From: Duganella radicis
GTDB lineage: Bacteria; Pseudomonadota; Gammaproteobacteria; Burkholderiales; Burkholderiaceae_D
Direction: 5' to 3'
DNA length: 64,000 bases
NCBI RefSeq assembly: GCF_009720825.1
Contig: NZ_WNKY01000001.1
Coordinates: 248,001-312,000 of the forward strand
The position numbers and the translations under genes were made by a program. Positions 1 to 11,900 of the stretch are shown here, piece by piece (the stretch's first letter is position 1; every line of letters begins with the position of its first letter). Below the pieces are notes generated by a model. That model did no database searches and was not told where the DNA came from. It saw only the letters and a program-made list of their open reading frames with translations.

Positions 1-2
1 CC

Positions 3-2576
<2,574 letters not shown>

Positions 2577-2581
2577 TTAAG

Positions 2582-3232
2582 TCAGAGGTGTTTATTCGCC
2601 TCACGGAAGGAGAGCGGCGCAAGCCGCTCTTTTTCTTTCAGGGTAAATAAACGCACCGCGTCAGGTGCATGGCGGGCATAATCCCTTAATGCCCAGCCGA
2701 TGGCTTTTTGAATGAAGAATTCTTTTTCATGCGCCAGCGCCAGCGAATAATCAAATAAACGCTGTTGGTCGGTTTTATCGCGCCAACCTAATTGGTGCAG
2801 CAATGCGATGCGGCGCATCCAGAAATTATGATGGCGTAAGCACTCATCCATATAATCGTGCCGGTGGCGTAAAACATCGCCAATAATTCCCGCCAGCGCG
2901 TCCACCGTATCCCACCACGATTTATCCTGCACCAGTTCCAGCAGCGCTGGAATATCTTCCGTATTTAATTCTTTCCAATGCATGGCCAGCATATCCAGTG
3001 CCACGTATTGATATTCGCGCTGTGGCAATTCCCAGAGCGCGCGGGCGTGCTCCAGCAGGTCGGCGCCACGCAGCGGTTTAAGCAATGCCCGGCAGACGCC
3101 GCGGCGCTGCGGCGTGCCGACGCCCATGAATTCGAATTGGTCACGCATATAGGCGCGCATGGCGGGCGCGCGCTCGGCGTCGGCTTCGGAGGCGAGGGCA
3201 ATGGCGATGTCGGTGAGGAAGTCAGGTTTCAT
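2582..3232 (-). CDS. DNA alkylation repair protein, AlkD-like HEAT-repeat glycosylase
   Basis: 216 residues from ATG at 3232; a TTG 21 bp upstream is in frame but has no better ribosome site. The protein looks all-helical as in AlkD, the HEAT-repeat glycosylase that excises alkylated bases such as 3- and 7-methylpurines. The segment KSWWDTVDALAG (about residues 104-115) matches the AlkD pocket, where a Trp and an Asp four residues later contact the lesion. It converges on purL with 5 bp between stops. Codon choice is less GC-extreme than in purL. Family assignment is good; substrate is inferred from the family. Confidence 0.85.
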   Translation of the reverse strand: MKPDFLTDIAIALASEADAERAPAMRAYMRDQFEFMGVGTPQRRGVCRALLKPLRGADLLEHARALWELPQREYQYVALDMLAMHWKELNTEDIPALLELVQDKSWWDTVDALAGIIGDVLRHRHDYMDECLRHHNFWMRRIALLHQLGWRDKTDQQRLFDYSLALAHEKEFFIQKAIGWALRDYARHAPDAVRLFTLKEKERLAPLSFREANKHL

Positions 3233-3280
3233 GCCAGTTGCTGGCTTGTTCAAGCCCGCTTTGAGTTTAAGAACGACGTA

Positions 3281-3306
3281 AAAAAAGCGCCTGCATGCAG
3301 GCGCTT
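3281..3306 (-). terminator. Rho-independent terminator after parvulin gene
   Basis: Perfect palindrome (AAGCGCCTGCA/TGCAGGCGCTT) followed on the minus strand by a run of seven T. It lies 20 bp beyond the stop of the minus-strand parvulin gene. Confidence 0.8.
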
Positions 3307-3325
3307 CTTGCTGACGCGAACCAGA

Positions 3326-4105
3326 TTACTGGATCTTGGCTTTTTTCAGCAGCTCTTCGCGGTAGGCCACGATTTTGCGCTGTTGCAGGCCTTCGGCAAC
3401 CTGGGCTTTCACTTCGTCAAACGAAGGGAACTTGGTCGGACGCGATTCTTCCAGTTTGATCACGTGGTAGCCGAATTCCGATTTCACCGGGGTCTGGGTA
3501 ATTTCGCCGTTTTTCAGAGCGATCATCGCGTCCGAGAATGGTTTTACCAGTTTGCCTGGCGTCATCCAGCCCAGATCGCCGCCATTGGCACCCGAGCCTG
3601 GATCTTTGGAAACTTTGGCCAGTTCTTCGAATTTGGCGCCGCCTTTCAGCTTGGCGATAATATCCTTGGCTTCCTGTTCGGTCGCCACCAGAATATGACG
3701 CGAGTGATATTCGGTTGGGCCGACAGCGGCTTTATATTTGTCGTATTCGGCTTGAATCTCGGCGTCTTTTACCGGATTCTTTTTCACATAATCAGCCAGC
3801 ATGGCGTTGATAATAATGCTTTGACGGGCATTATCAATGGCCGCGGTGACTTCCGGCTTTTTGCCATAACCCTGTTTATCCGCTTCTTGCAGCAGGACTT
3901 CACGGCCAATCAATTCTTTTTTCACGGCTTCGCGCAGTTGTGGCGAATCCGGTTGCTGGCCCTGGGCCACAACTTGTTTAACCATCTGATCGACCTTGGC
4001 GGCTGGAATGGCCTTGCCATTGACGGTTGCAACGTTCTGCGCGAAAGCTGGTGCTGCCGCGACAGCGATCAGGGCTAACATCAGGCGGGCTGGCTTCAAC
4101 ATCAT
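3326..4105 (-). CDS. Secreted parvulin-type peptidyl-prolyl isomerase (first of tandem pair)
   Basis: 259 residues. An N-terminal signal peptide ends near AAAPAFAQ, so the protein is exported to the periplasm. An N-terminal SurA/PrsA-like helical chaperone region is followed by a PpiC rotamase domain (about 130-225) with YHSRHILVATEQEA and SEFGYHVIKLEESR, the usual parvulin landmarks. Such enzymes help fold outer-membrane and secreted proteins. The next gene upstream (4199-4975) is a close paralogue of the same length, so this is a tandem duplication. Each copy has its own terminator, so they may be transcribed separately. Two ATGs are adjacent at the start; either could be used. Confidence 0.92.
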   Translation of the reverse strand: MMLKPARLMLALIAVAAAPAFAQNVATVNGKAIPAAKVDQMVKQVVAQGQQPDSPQLREAVKKELIGREVLLQEADKQGYGKKPEVTAAIDNARQSIIINAMLADYVKKNPVKDAEIQAEYDKYKAAVGPTEYHSRHILVATEQEAKDIIAKLKGGAKFEELAKVSKDPGSGANGGDLGWMTPGKLVKPFSDAMIALKNGEITQTPVKSEFGYHVIKLEESRPTKFPSFDEVKAQVAEGLQQRKIVAYREELLKKAKIQ

Positions 4106-4161
4106 TATTTAAATCCTTAAAAAATTACACTCTAGAGGGTGCATGATATCAACGCTGAATC

Positions 4162-4186
4162 AAAAACGGCGCCCCGCAGGGCGCCG
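4162..4186 (-). terminator. Rho-independent terminator between the two parvulin genes
   Basis: GC-rich stem (CGGCGCCC/GGGCGCCG, loop CGCA) followed on the minus strand by five T, 13 bp beyond the stop of the upstream parvulin gene. Confidence 0.75.
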
Positions 4187-4198
4187 CCTTTCATAACA

Positions 4199-4975
4199 TT
4201 ACTGCACTTTTGCTTTCTTTACCAGTTCTTCCTGGTAAGCTTGCAGTTTCTTCTGGGTCAGGGCTTCGGCCACTTGTGGCTTCACTTCTTCCAGGGTAGG
4301 CAGTTTGGCCTGACGGATGTCGTCCACTTTGATCACATGGAAGCCGTTCGGGGTTTGCACTGGCTTCTCGGTCACCTGGCCTTTTTGCAGGGCCACGAAG
4401 GCTTGCGAGAACACCGGTGGGAAGGACGAAGGCGAAGCCCAGTCCAGATCGCCGCCATTGGCTGCCGAGCCGGTGTCTTTCGACTGCTTGGCCAGATCTT
4501 CGAACTTGGCGCCGCCCTTGATCTTGGCGATCACGTCGTTGGCTTCAGCTTCGGTGCCCAGCAGGATGTGGCGCACGTGGTATTCCTTGTCGCCGGCCTG
4601 CGCCACGAAACGGTCGTACTCCGCCTTGATGTCGGCGTCCGAGACCGGGTTTTTCTTCACGTATTCGCCAACCAGGGCGTTGATCATGATGGCTTGGCGG
4701 GCGTTTTCCAGCGCTGCCTTCACGTCGGCGTTCTTGCCAAAACCTTGTTTTTCCGCTTCCTGCATCATGACTTCGCGGCCGATCAGGTCTTTCTTGATCA
4801 GGTCGCGCAGCTGAGGCGAATCAGGCTGCTGGCCCTGGGCCACGACTTGCTTGACGACGGCGTCGACGCGCGAGGTCGGGATAGCCTTGCCATTAACCAC
4901 GGCAACGTTTTGTGCGAAAGCTGGTACAGCAACAACGAGGAGTGCGATCAGCAACTTGGCTGGCTTGAAAGTCAT
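4199..4975 (-). CDS. Secreted parvulin-type peptidyl-prolyl isomerase (second of tandem pair)
   Basis: 258 residues, co-linear with the neighbouring parvulin over its whole length. It shares the signal peptide (VAVPAFAQNVAVVNGKAIP), the stretch VKQVVAQGQQPDSPQLR and the C-terminal rotamase core (YHVRHILLGTEAEA, NGFHVIKVDDIRQ). Predicted periplasmic foldase of the SurA/PrsA/PpiC type. Codon use is more GC-rich than in the first copy, so the pair has diverged at DNA level or the other copy is under different selection. Start ATG at 4975. Confidence 0.92.
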   Translation of the reverse strand: MTFKPAKLLIALLVVAVPAFAQNVAVVNGKAIPTSRVDAVVKQVVAQGQQPDSPQLRDLIKKDLIGREVMMQEAEKQGFGKNADVKAALENARQAIMINALVGEYVKKNPVSDADIKAEYDRFVAQAGDKEYHVRHILLGTEAEANDVIAKIKGGAKFEDLAKQSKDTGSAANGGDLDWASPSSFPPVFSQAFVALQKGQVTEKPVQTPNGFHVIKVDDIRQAKLPTLEEVKPQVAEALTQKKLQAYQEELVKKAKVQ

Positions 4976-5064
4976 TATTAATTCCTGTCAGGGGAAAGTT
5001 ATAGCGAATTAGCTTGGACGGCTATGTGTTTGTCTTCAATTATTTTAAAAGCCGATAGCGGCCA

Positions 5065-5346
5065 TCATACTTCGGACGGAGCCAAGGCAGTAATGGCCAG
5101 TGCATGAATTTCTTTATGCATCATATCGTGCACAGAATCATACACGAGTCGATGTCTTGTGACGAGTTTAAGGCCTTCGAATTGTAACGAAACAATTCTG
5201 ACGTTGTAGTGGCCGCCGCCGGAGGCCGCGCCGGCATGGCCGGCATGGGCTGCCGAGTCGTCGTCGATGGCCAGTTCCACCGGCGCCAATTTGGCTTCGA
5301 GGGCGGCGCGCATGCGCGCCATGCGGGTATCGTGAATCTGGTTCAT
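5065..5346 (-). CDS. BolA family protein
   Basis: 93 residues, the usual BolA size. The class II KH-like fold is indicated by the helix MRAALEAKLAPVELAIDDDSA, then GGGHYNVRIVSLQFEGL and the invariant C-terminal pattern RLVYDSVHDMMHKEIHALAI, whose His is an Fe-S ligand in BolA-monothiol glutaredoxin complexes. BolA proteins take part in iron-sulfur trafficking and stress morphology. The ATG overlaps the stop of yciB by 4 bp (ATGA), so translation is coupled in a yciB-bolA unit, an arrangement known in betaproteobacteria. Confidence 0.9.
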   Translation of the reverse strand: MNQIHDTRMARMRAALEAKLAPVELAIDDDSAAHAGHAGAASGGGHYNVRIVSLQFEGLKLVTRHRLVYDSVHDMMHKEIHALAITALAPSEV

Positions 5347-5972
5347 GCCTGGTCCTTCATGTGGCGCGATAAATAAACCGTTTGCGCGACAATAAACACA
5401 AACATGATGGCGGTGGCGCCAAAGGCTTTAAAACTCACCCAGGCGTCGGTATTGCCTTTAAACAGGACGAATGCCAGATACCAGTTGAGCGCGCCCATGA
5501 AAGTAAAGAAGGCGATCCAGGCCATATTCAGGCGCGACCAGATCAGGTCCGGCAATTCGATGATTTCCTTCATCGACTGGCGCATCAGGTTCTTTTTAAA
5601 CAGCAGGTCGCTGAACAGTAGCGCCACGGCAAACAGCCAGTAGACGATGCTCAGTTTCCACTTGATGAAATCCTCGTCGTGCAGGTAGATGGTCAGGCCG
5701 CCAAACACCACGAACATGCCCAGCGACACCCACAGCACGCCGTCGACCTTGCGGCCGCGCAGCTTGATCCAGGCGATCTGGGCCATGGTGGCCAGGATGC
5801 CCACCAGCGTCGCGATCACGATCGGCGATTGCTCGGCCGTGACCGAGCCGCCGGAAATCATGCCGCTCAGGTAGGTGTTGATGAGGTGCTGGGATGCCTC
5901 GGCGTTCATTCCCGCCACTTTGTAGGAGGCGAAGAACAGCAATACCGGGATCATGTCGAACAGGAATTTCAT
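5343..5972 (-). CDS. yciB: Inner-membrane septation protein A (YciB family)
   Basis: 209 residues from ATG 5972 (MKFLFDMIPVLLFFASYKVAG, the standard YciB N-terminus); the frame continues upstream but that part lacks family similarity. About five hydrophobic helices are visible. YciB proteins are inner-membrane proteins linked to septation and cell-envelope synthesis. RSRLNMAWIAFFTFMGALNWYLA-type sequence near residue 150 is characteristic (here SRLNMAWIAFFTFMGALNW). It is followed by bolA with a 4-bp overlap and preceded by msrB 10 bp away, so msrB-yciB-bolA probably form one operon. Confidence 0.92.
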   Translation of the reverse strand: MKFLFDMIPVLLFFASYKVAGMNAEASQHLINTYLSGMISGGSVTAEQSPIVIATLVGILATMAQIAWIKLRGRKVDGVLWVSLGMFVVFGGLTIYLHDEDFIKWKLSIVYWLFAVALLFSDLLFKKNLMRQSMKEIIELPDLIWSRLNMAWIAFFTFMGALNWYLAFVLFKGNTDAWVSFKAFGATAIMFVFIVAQTVYLSRHMKDQA

Positions 5973-5982
5973 GATGTCTTTA

Positions 5983-6381
5983 TTAGTCTTGTGGGTCGAA
6001 GCGGAGTGATGCGGAGTTGATGCAGTAACGCAGGCCGGTCGGCGGCGGGCCGTCCGGGAATACATGGCCCAGGTGCGCGTCGCACACGCCGCAGATCGTC
6101 TCCGTGCGCAGCATACCATGGGAACGGTCGACTTTTTCGATCACGTTGGCCGGATCGATCGGTTCGAAATAGCTCGGCCAGCCACAGCCGGAGTCGAATT
6201 TGGTGTCGGAACGGAACAGCGGCGTGTTGCAGCACACGCAGGTGTAGACGCCAGCCTCGTGGTGGTCCCAGAATTTGCCGGTGAAGGCGCGCTCGGTGGC
6301 GGCGTGGCGGGTAACTTGGTATTCCATCGGGTCCAGTTGGGTGCGCCATTCGGCGTCGGATTTGACAACTTTATTGCTCAT
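5983..6381 (-). CDS. msrB: Peptide-methionine (R)-S-oxide reductase
   Basis: 132 residues. MsrB reduces the R epimer of methionine sulfoxide in proteins. Two CxxC zinc sites are present (C48/C51 in TCVCCNTP and C97/C100 in CGVCDAH). The catalytic Cys is C120 in [13 protein letters not shown], and C66 in SGCGWPS occupies the usual resolving position. It is a single-domain, cytosolic form with no MsrA fusion and no signal peptide. It lies between selO (14 bp upstream) and yciB (10 bp downstream); with SelO also tied to oxidative stress, the order selO-msrB suggests a redox-repair unit. Confidence 0.96.
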   Translation of the reverse strand: MSNKVVKSDAEWRTQLDPMEYQVTRHAATERAFTGKFWDHHEAGVYTCVCCNTPLFRSDTKFDSGCGWPSYFEPIDPANVIEKVDRSHGMLRTETICGVCDAHLGHVFPDGPPPTGLRYCINSASLRFDPQD

Positions 6382-6395
6382 GGCTTATTTCTCGC

Positions 6396-7865
6396 TTAAG
6401 AAGAACAACTGACTTCAAGATGTGATGCCCAGTCCGGCGGCAAGGCGGCGTATTGCTCGTGCTCGGGCTGTTCGTCGTAGGGGCGCTGCAACACGGCCAG
6501 CAGGCGCTCCACCTCGGAAAAGTCCTTATTTTGCGCCTTTTCAATGGCGGCTTGGGCCAGATAGTTTCGCAGCACATATTTGGGGTTGGTTTGATTCATC
6601 GCAACCGTGCGCGTGGCGTCGTCGCTGTTCTCGGCGCGCAGGCGTGCGCGGTAGCGCTCGGCCCAGGCGTCGAAGGCCGGGCGGTCGATGAACAGGTCGC
6701 GCAGCGGTTCGTCGCCGCTGGCGTCGGCCGCGCGCACACCGCTCAGCTTGCGGAAGAAGACAGTGAAATCCACGCCCGACAGGATGGCGAACAGGTCGTC
6801 GAACAGGGCGCGGTCGGTGTCGAAGTGCTCTTCCAGCAGGCTCAGGCCCAGCTTGGCGTGCAGCAGTTGGTCGATTTTGGCGGCGAATTCCGGTTGGTAG
6901 ACGTCCAGCGCCGCCTGCGTCGGTTCCACCTCGCCGATCAGCGGCAGCAGCGCTTGCGCCAGCGCGTAGCAATTCCAGTGGCCGATCTGCGGCTGGTTGG
7001 CGTAGGAGTAGCGGCCCTGCTGGTCGGTGTGGTTGCAGATGTGGTTGGCGTCGAAGGCTTCCATGAAGCCGTATGGGCCGTAATCCAGCGTCAGGCCGAG
7101 GATGGACATGTTATCGGTGTTCATCACGCCGTGCATGAAGCCGACCGCCTGCCAGTGCGCGATCATGTGCGCGGTGCGGCGCGTGACTTCCTCCAGCAGC
7201 GCGGCGTACGGGTTTTCCGCCGCGCGCAGGGCCGGGTAGAAACGGTCGATGACGTAGTCGGCCAGCGTTTTCAGCTGGTCGGTCTGCTTGCGGTAATACC
7301 AGTGCTCGAATGAGCCGAAACGCACGAAGGAGGGCGCCATGCGCACCACCACGGCGGCGCTTTCAATGGTTTCGCGCACCACGCCCTGGTCGGAACCGGC
7401 CACCGACAGCGCGCGCGAGGTCGGGATGCCGAGCGCGTGCATGGCTTCCGAGCACAGGAATTCACGGATCGAGGAACGCAGCACGGCGCGGCCATCGCCC
7501 ATGCGCGAGTAGGGCGTCAGGCCGGCGCCTTTCCATTGCAGCTCCATCGGGCCTTCGGCGGTGGCGACGTCGCCGAACAGGATGGCGCGGCCATCGCCCA
7601 GCTGGCCGGCCCAGACGCCGAACTGGTGACCCGAATACACGGCGGCCAGCGGCTGCGCGCGCTCGGGCACGGCGTTGCCGATCAAAATATCGAGACTGTC
7701 GGACAAGTCCGGTGGCAGACCGATCAGCTCTGCCGCTGGCGCGCTGGTGGCGACCAGGTATGGCGAGGGCAGCGGCGTCGGCATCAATCGGGTGTAGAAA
7801 GCAGGCGGCAGGGACGCGAAGGAATTGTCCAGCGGCAGTTTGGCGGCAGTAATGATGTGCTCCAG
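6396..7865 (-). CDS. selO: Protein adenylyltransferase SelO (YdiU/UPF0061)
   Basis: Pseudokinase-fold enzyme that transfers AMP to protein hydroxyl groups; linked to redox homeostasis. Motifs: [60 protein letters not shown] and the C-terminal [12 protein letters not shown]. Start problem: the first ATG is at 7784 and a TTG at 7787, but family-conserved sequence ([19 protein letters not shown]) continues upstream in frame. The only plausible codon before the upstream stop is CTG at 7865, giving 489 residues, the usual SelO length. That start is given here; it lacks a clear Shine-Dalgarno. If wrong, the annotated protein would begin at 7784/7787. Confidence 0.9.
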   Translation of the reverse strand: MEHIITAAKLPLDNSFASLPPAFYTRLMPTPLPSPYLVATSAPAAELIGLPPDLSDSLDILIGNAVPERAQPLAAVYSGHQFGVWAGQLGDGRAILFGDVATAEGPMELQWKGAGLTPYSRMGDGRAVLRSSIREFLCSEAMHALGIPTSRALSVAGSDQGVVRETIESAAVVVRMAPSFVRFGSFEHWYYRKQTDQLKTLADYVIDRFYPALRAAENPYAALLEEVTRRTAHMIAHWQAVGFMHGVMNTDNMSILGLTLDYGPYGFMEAFDANHICNHTDQQGRYSYANQPQIGHWNCYALAQALLPLIGEVEPTQAALDVYQPEFAAKIDQLLHAKLGLSLLEEHFDTDRALFDDLFAILSGVDFTVFFRKLSGVRAADASGDEPLRDLFIDRPAFDAWAERYRARLRAENSDDATRTVAMNQTNPKYVLRNYLAQAAIEKAQNKDFSEVERLLAVLQRPYDEQPEHEQYAALPPDWASHLEVSCSS

Positions 7866-7982
7866 GTTAGCTAAGCGATGATTTTACCGCAGGGAGGGAA
7901 TGCGGCAGTGCAGCATCGAAAAGCATTGACGTTGCTCCGGCGCGGGCAGGAAACTTTGCCTATAAAACAACCGGAGCTACCC

Positions 7983-9626
7983 ATGCCATCGCCAGTTCCC
8001 CTGATGGGCCAGATGATGAACCAGCCGCTGCTGATTTCCAGCATCCTGGAGTTTGCAGCGCGCCATTACGCCAACAGCGAGATCGTCTCGCAGCGGGTGG
8101 AAGGCGATCTGCACCGCTACACTTTCCACGATTGCCACCAGCGCGCCCAGCAGCTGGCCAACGCGCTGCAAGCGCTGGGCGTGCAAATGGGCCAGCGCGT
8201 GGCGACGCTGGCGTGGAATGGTTATCGTCATCTGGAGGCGTACTACGCGGTGTCCGGCAGTGGCGCGGTGCTGCACACGATTAATCCGCGCCTGCATCCG
8301 GAGCAGCTGGCTTACATCTGCAACCATGCGGAGGACCAGTATCTGCTGTTCGATTTCTGCTTCCTGCCCTTAATTGAGGCCATCGCGCCGCACTGCAAGA
8401 CCGTCAAGGGCTGGATTCTGCTGGGCGCGGCCGACCGCATGCCGGCCGAAACCAACATTCCGAATCTGTTGTGCTACGAAGATTTGCTGGCCGTCCAGCC
8501 GGCCGAGTACACCTGGCCGGTATTCGACGAGAACGCCGCCGCGACACTCTGTTACACATCCGGCACCACCGGCAACCCGAAAGGCGCGCTGTATTCGCAT
8601 CGCTCGACGGTGTTGCACGCTTACGCCTCGGCCTTGCCGAACGTGCTGAACGTGTCTTCGCGCGATTCCGTGATGCCGGTGGTGCCGATGTTCCACGTTA
8701 ATGCGTGGGGCTTGCCGTATTCGGTGCCGCTGTCCGGCGCCAAGATGGTGTTCCCCGGCGCGGCGCTGGACGGCAAGTCGGTCTACGAGCTGATGGAGAA
8801 GGAGCGCGTGACCTTTTCGGCCGGGGTGCCGACCGTGTGGCTCGGCCTCATCAACTACTGCCTGCAAAACAAACTGAAGTTTTCCACCTTCCGCCGCACC
8901 GTGATCGGCGGCTCGGCCTGTCCGCCGGCCATGATGAATACGCTGATCGACGACTTTGGCGTCGAGGTTATCCACGGTTGGGGCATGACGGAAATGTCGC
9001 CCTTGGGCACCACCGGCGGGTTGCTGGCCAAGCACATGGAATTGCCTAAGGACGAGCAGCGCAAGATCCTGCAAAAGCAAGGCCACGCGATCTACGGTGT
9101 CGACATGAAAATCGTCGACGAACAGGGCGAGGAACTGCCGTGGGACGGCAAGACGTCCGGCAGCCTGCTGGTGAAAGGCCCGTGGATCATCGCCAGCTAT
9201 TTCAAGCGCGAGGGCGGCGATGTGCTTGAGAACGGCTGGTTCCCGACCGGCGACGTGGCCACCATCGACCCGGACGGCTTCATGCAGATTACCGACCGCG
9301 CCAAGGATGTCATCAAATCCGGCGGCGAGTGGATCGGCACCATCGATCTGGAAAACATCGCCATGTCGCATCCGGGCGTGATGCAGGCGGCCTGCATCGG
9401 CGTGTTCCACCCCAAATGGGACGAGCGGCCGCTGCTGATTGTGGTGCGCCGTCCCGGCAGCGAGGTCACGCGCGAGGAACTGCTGGCGCATTTCGACGGC
9501 AAGGTCGCCAAATGGTGGCTGCCGGACGAAGTGGTGTTTGCAGACGCTCTGCCGGTGGGCGGCACCGGCAAAATCCAGAAAAACAAACTGCGTGAGCAGT
9601 ATCGCGACTACCGATTGCCGACTTAA
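7983..9626 (+). CDS. Long-/medium-chain acyl-CoA ligase (AMP-forming, DmdB-like)
   Basis: 547 residues from ATG 7983, preceded by a GGAG ribosome site; an in-frame start 105 bp upstream encodes non-conserved sequence. ANL-superfamily ligase: P-loop-like [11 protein letters not shown] at 191-201, [13 protein letters not shown], the adenylate motif [22 protein letters not shown], and the C-terminal catalytic lysine in [12 protein letters not shown]. The [16 protein letters not shown] opening and overall layout match the fatty-acid / methylmercaptopropionate CoA ligase group. It activates a carboxylic acid to its acyl-CoA and fits with the beta-oxidation genes at 18-31 kb. Substrate is not decidable from sequence. 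Confidence 0.92.
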   Translation: MPSPVPLMGQMMNQPLLISSILEFAARHYANSEIVSQRVEGDLHRYTFHDCHQRAQQLANALQALGVQMGQRVATLAWNGYRHLEAYYAVSGSGAVLHTINPRLHPEQLAYICNHAEDQYLLFDFCFLPLIEAIAPHCKTVKGWILLGAADRMPAETNIPNLLCYEDLLAVQPAEYTWPVFDENAAATLCYTSGTTGNPKGALYSHRSTVLHAYASALPNVLNVSSRDSVMPVVPMFHVNAWGLPYSVPLSGAKMVFPGAALDGKSVYELMEKERVTFSAGVPTVWLGLINYCLQNKLKFSTFRRTVIGGSACPPAMMNTLIDDFGVEVIHGWGMTEMSPLGTTGGLLAKHMELPKDEQRKILQKQGHAIYGVDMKIVDEQGEELPWDGKTSGSLLVKGPWIIASYFKREGGDVLENGWFPTGDVATIDPDGFMQITDRAKDVIKSGGEWIGTIDLENIAMSHPGVMQAACIGVFHPKWDERPLLIVVRRPGSEVTREELLAHFDGKVAKWWLPDEVVFADALPVGGTGKIQKNKLREQYRDYRLPT

Positions 9627-9679
9627 ACGCGGTGAGTGTGTGAGTTGCGGGCAGCGCTTGCATCTCATACGATACCTTC

Positions 9680-10030
9680 ATGAACACCGTCACCACAGAA
9701 TTGCTTGATGCCCGGATCGAAACCATCGAAGCGCGGCTGGACGCCCGGGTTTTGGCCATCGAGGCGACGGTTGTCGAGATACGCGCCGATATCAGGGAAA
9801 TACGCGCGGAGATCAAGAGCCTGAGAGTGACGATCGTAGTGACCGCGATAGCCTCCGTCCTGGCGATAGCGTCGATCAATGCGGCAATGTATTCGAACAT
9901 GCTGGCTGCTTTCGAATCAAGAAAGGACATCGCAAAGACGCAAGCCGAAGTCACGCGGCAAGTGGAGGCGACCGCCGCTTTGCTCAAGCGTATAGAAGAG
10001 CAGGCCCAGCGATCCGAGCGCCGGAATTAA
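9680..10030 (+). CDS. Hypothetical coiled-coil protein with one membrane helix
   Basis: 116 residues. Residues 5-48 form a heptad-rich coiled coil of repeated ARIETIEARLDAR / ADIREIRAEIKSL type; a single hydrophobic helix follows (about 49-72), then a second charged coil (75-114). The layout resembles short DUF1640-like or bacteriophage-associated coiled-coil membrane proteins, but no family is claimed. Its last 4 bp overlap the stop of the convergent MFS gene. No operon partner is evident. Confidence 0.7.
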   Translation: MNTVTTELLDARIETIEARLDARVLAIEATVVEIRADIREIRAEIKSLRVTIVVTAIASVLAIASINAAMYSNMLAAFESRKDIAKTQAEVTRQVEATAALLKRIEEQAQRSERRN

Positions 10031-11415
10031 TTTGTGTTGTGGCCCAAAGGCTGTTCCGGCAGGAAGTAAAGCATCAGCAGGCCCAATCCTACCAGCACCG
10101 TTCCCGCGCTGAAGATGTTGCCGATGGCGTGGCGGTACAGTGCCGCATTGGCTGCCTGGCCATGCAGTTGCTGTGCCAGGATCGCGCCTGAACCAGTCAC
10201 CCCCAGCAGCCCTCCCAGCGAGCGGAAGAAACCCAGCATGGCCGTGCCGACGCCGCGGCGCATCAGGGGCAGGGCGTTTTGCACGGCGATAGTCATGTTC
10301 GGCATCACCAATCCCAGGCCTGCGCCCAGCACGAAGATGGCCGGCTCCAGCACCAGGTAGCCCGCCGCCGTGGTGATGCCCCACGCCAGCGCGGCAAACG
10401 CCGCCGTCGCCAGCGCCAGGCCCAGCACCTGCGCCGGCTTGTAGCGCCCCGACTTTGCCAGCACGCGCCCGTTCAGTGCTGACGAAATCACCATGCCCAC
10501 CATCATCGGCATGGTCAGCAGGCCGGAGCTGGCGGGCGTGGCGCCCATCACCATCTGGAACAGCAGCGGAAAGAACACGCTGGAACCCATCATGCCGACG
10601 AAGGTCAGCGCCAGCACCACGCTGGCGACGTTGAACACGCGGTTATGGAACAGGTCCGGCGGCAGCACCGGCTCCGGCACGCGGCGCACGTGGAACAGCA
10701 GCGCCGCCGCCATCGCGCCGGCCAGCAGGCTGGCGTACAGCACTTCGCGCGAATCCCAGGCCCACTCATTGCCGCCCAGCGCCAGCACCAGCAGCGCCGC
10801 CGTGATCGAACCGGTCAGCAGAACCGAGCCGAGGTAGTCGATCTTGTGCGCGCGGTGCCGGGGATCGTGCGGCATCGACCTGGCGATCACGTACAAGGCC
10901 AGTGCGCCCACCGGCAGGTTGATGTAGAAGATGGCATGCCATGACAGCCAGTCCGTCATCAGCCCGCCCAGCACCGGCCCCAGCACGCTGGTGGCGGCGT
11001 AGACGGCGGCGATGCTGCCCTGGCGCTTGCCGCGTTCGGCCGGCGGAATCAGGTCGGCGATCACGATCTGCGCCAGCGGCAGAAAGCCGCCCGCGCCCAG
11101 CCCCAGGATCGCGCGGAAGGCGATCAGCTGCGCCATGTTTTGCGCCAGCCCGCACAGCGCCGAGCCCACCAGGAAGGTGACGATGGCGGTGTACAGCAGC
11201 GGCTTGCGGCCATACTGGTCGCTCAGCTTGCCATACAGCGGCATGGTGGCGGTGGAGGCCAGCACATAGGCCGTCACCACCCATGAGAGGTGGGCCATGC
11301 CGCCCAGGTCGGAGACGATGCGCGGCAGGGCGGTGGCGACGATGCTCTGGTCCAGCGCCGCCAGGCCGATCATGATGACCAGGCCCAGGTAAATGCTACG
11401 GATTTGTGGGTTCAT
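10027..11415 (-). CDS. MFS drug efflux transporter, DHA2 (EmrB/QacA) type
   Basis: 462 residues, predominantly hydrophobic with about 13-14 predicted helices. LDQSIVATALPRIVSDLGG near the N-terminus is the classic DHA2 motif; SDQYGRKPLLYTAI is MFS motif A; GPVLGGLMTDWLSWHAIFYINLPVG is antiporter motif C. Likely exports drugs or toxic organics using the proton gradient. The start overlaps the stop of the marR gene by 4 bp, so both are transcribed together as in MarR-regulated efflux operons. No membrane-fusion protein (EmrA) is nearby. Confidence 0.93.
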   Translation of the reverse strand: MNPQIRSIYLGLVIMIGLAALDQSIVATALPRIVSDLGGMAHLSWVVTAYVLASTATMPLYGKLSDQYGRKPLLYTAIVTFLVGSALCGLAQNMAQLIAFRAILGLGAGGFLPLAQIVIADLIPPAERGKRQGSIAAVYAATSVLGPVLGGLMTDWLSWHAIFYINLPVGALALYVIARSMPHDPRHRAHKIDYLGSVLLTGSITAALLVLALGGNEWAWDSREVLYASLLAGAMAAALLFHVRRVPEPVLPPDLFHNRVFNVASVVLALTFVGMMGSSVFFPLLFQMVMGATPASSGLLTMPMMVGMVISSALNGRVLAKSGRYKPAQVLGLALATAAFAALAWGITTAAGYLVLEPAIFVLGAGLGLVMPNMTIAVQNALPLMRRGVGTAMLGFFRSLGGLLGVTGSGAILAQQLHGQAANAALYRHAIGNIFSAGTVLVGLGLLMLYFLPEQPLGHNTN

Positions 11416-11855
11416 TCGCCGATCTCATTGAGGTAAGTGATTGCGTTGCGCAGTGCCGCCGCGCCTTCCGGCGGCAGTTGCGCCAGCCGCCGCGCCAGCC
11501 AGTCGCGCCGGCGGCTGCGGAGGTCTTCCAGCAGCGCCGTGCCGTGCCCGGTCAGCAGCAGGCCGCTGCGGCGCTTGTCGTCGGGATCGGGTGCATCGCG
11601 CTTGACGAGCTTGAGCGCCTCCAGCGCCTTGATGTGGCCGCTCATGGTGGGCCCGCGCAGCTTCTCCTGCCGCGCCAGCTCGGCCACGCCGATGCCCGGT
11701 TGCTGCTGGATGGTGGACAACAGCATTTTCTGCTGCAAGGTCAGGCCCGAAGGGTCGTTATCGCCTTCCTGCCGGATGCGGCGGAACACGTGGTGCAGGG
11801 CGACGCGCAGTTCATCGGCCAGTTCGACCGCGTGTTGAGGAATATTGCTGTTCAT
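11412..11855 (-). CDS. MarR family transcriptional regulator
   Basis: 147 residues with a winged helix-turn-helix: MLLSTIQQQPGIGVAELARQEKLRGPTMSGHIKALEALKLVKR is followed by the wing DPDDKRRSGLLLTGHG. MarR proteins are dimeric repressors released by small phenolic or aromatic ligands. First gene of an operon with the overlapping MFS pump, which it most likely represses. A 21-bp inverted repeat beginning 6 bp upstream of its ATG is the obvious autoregulatory operator. Confidence 0.93.
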   Translation of the reverse strand: MNSNIPQHAVELADELRVALHHVFRRIRQEGDNDPSGLTLQQKMLLSTIQQQPGIGVAELARQEKLRGPTMSGHIKALEALKLVKRDAPDPDDKRRSGLLLTGHGTALLEDLRSRRRDWLARRLAQLPPEGAAALRNAITYLNEIGE

Positions 11856-11861
11856 GGGTTA

Positions 11862-11882
11862 AGATAGGTAGGCTACCTATCT
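11862..11882. promoter_or_regulatory. Palindromic MarR operator
   Basis: Perfect inverted repeat with 10-bp arms and one central base (AGATAGGTAG-G-CTACCTATCT). It lies between the ATG of marR (11855, minus) and a TATAAT on the minus strand at 11883-11888, so bound regulator would block the start of transcription. It is also 18 bp upstream of the divergent GH12 gene and could influence that gene as well. Confidence 0.75.
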
Positions 11883-11900
11883 ATTATAACAAAGTCAAAG

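Noticed and set aside
3326-4975. Assembly duplication producing two parvulin genes
   Set aside because: The copies differ throughout in DNA and protein and have different terminators, so they are true paralogues.
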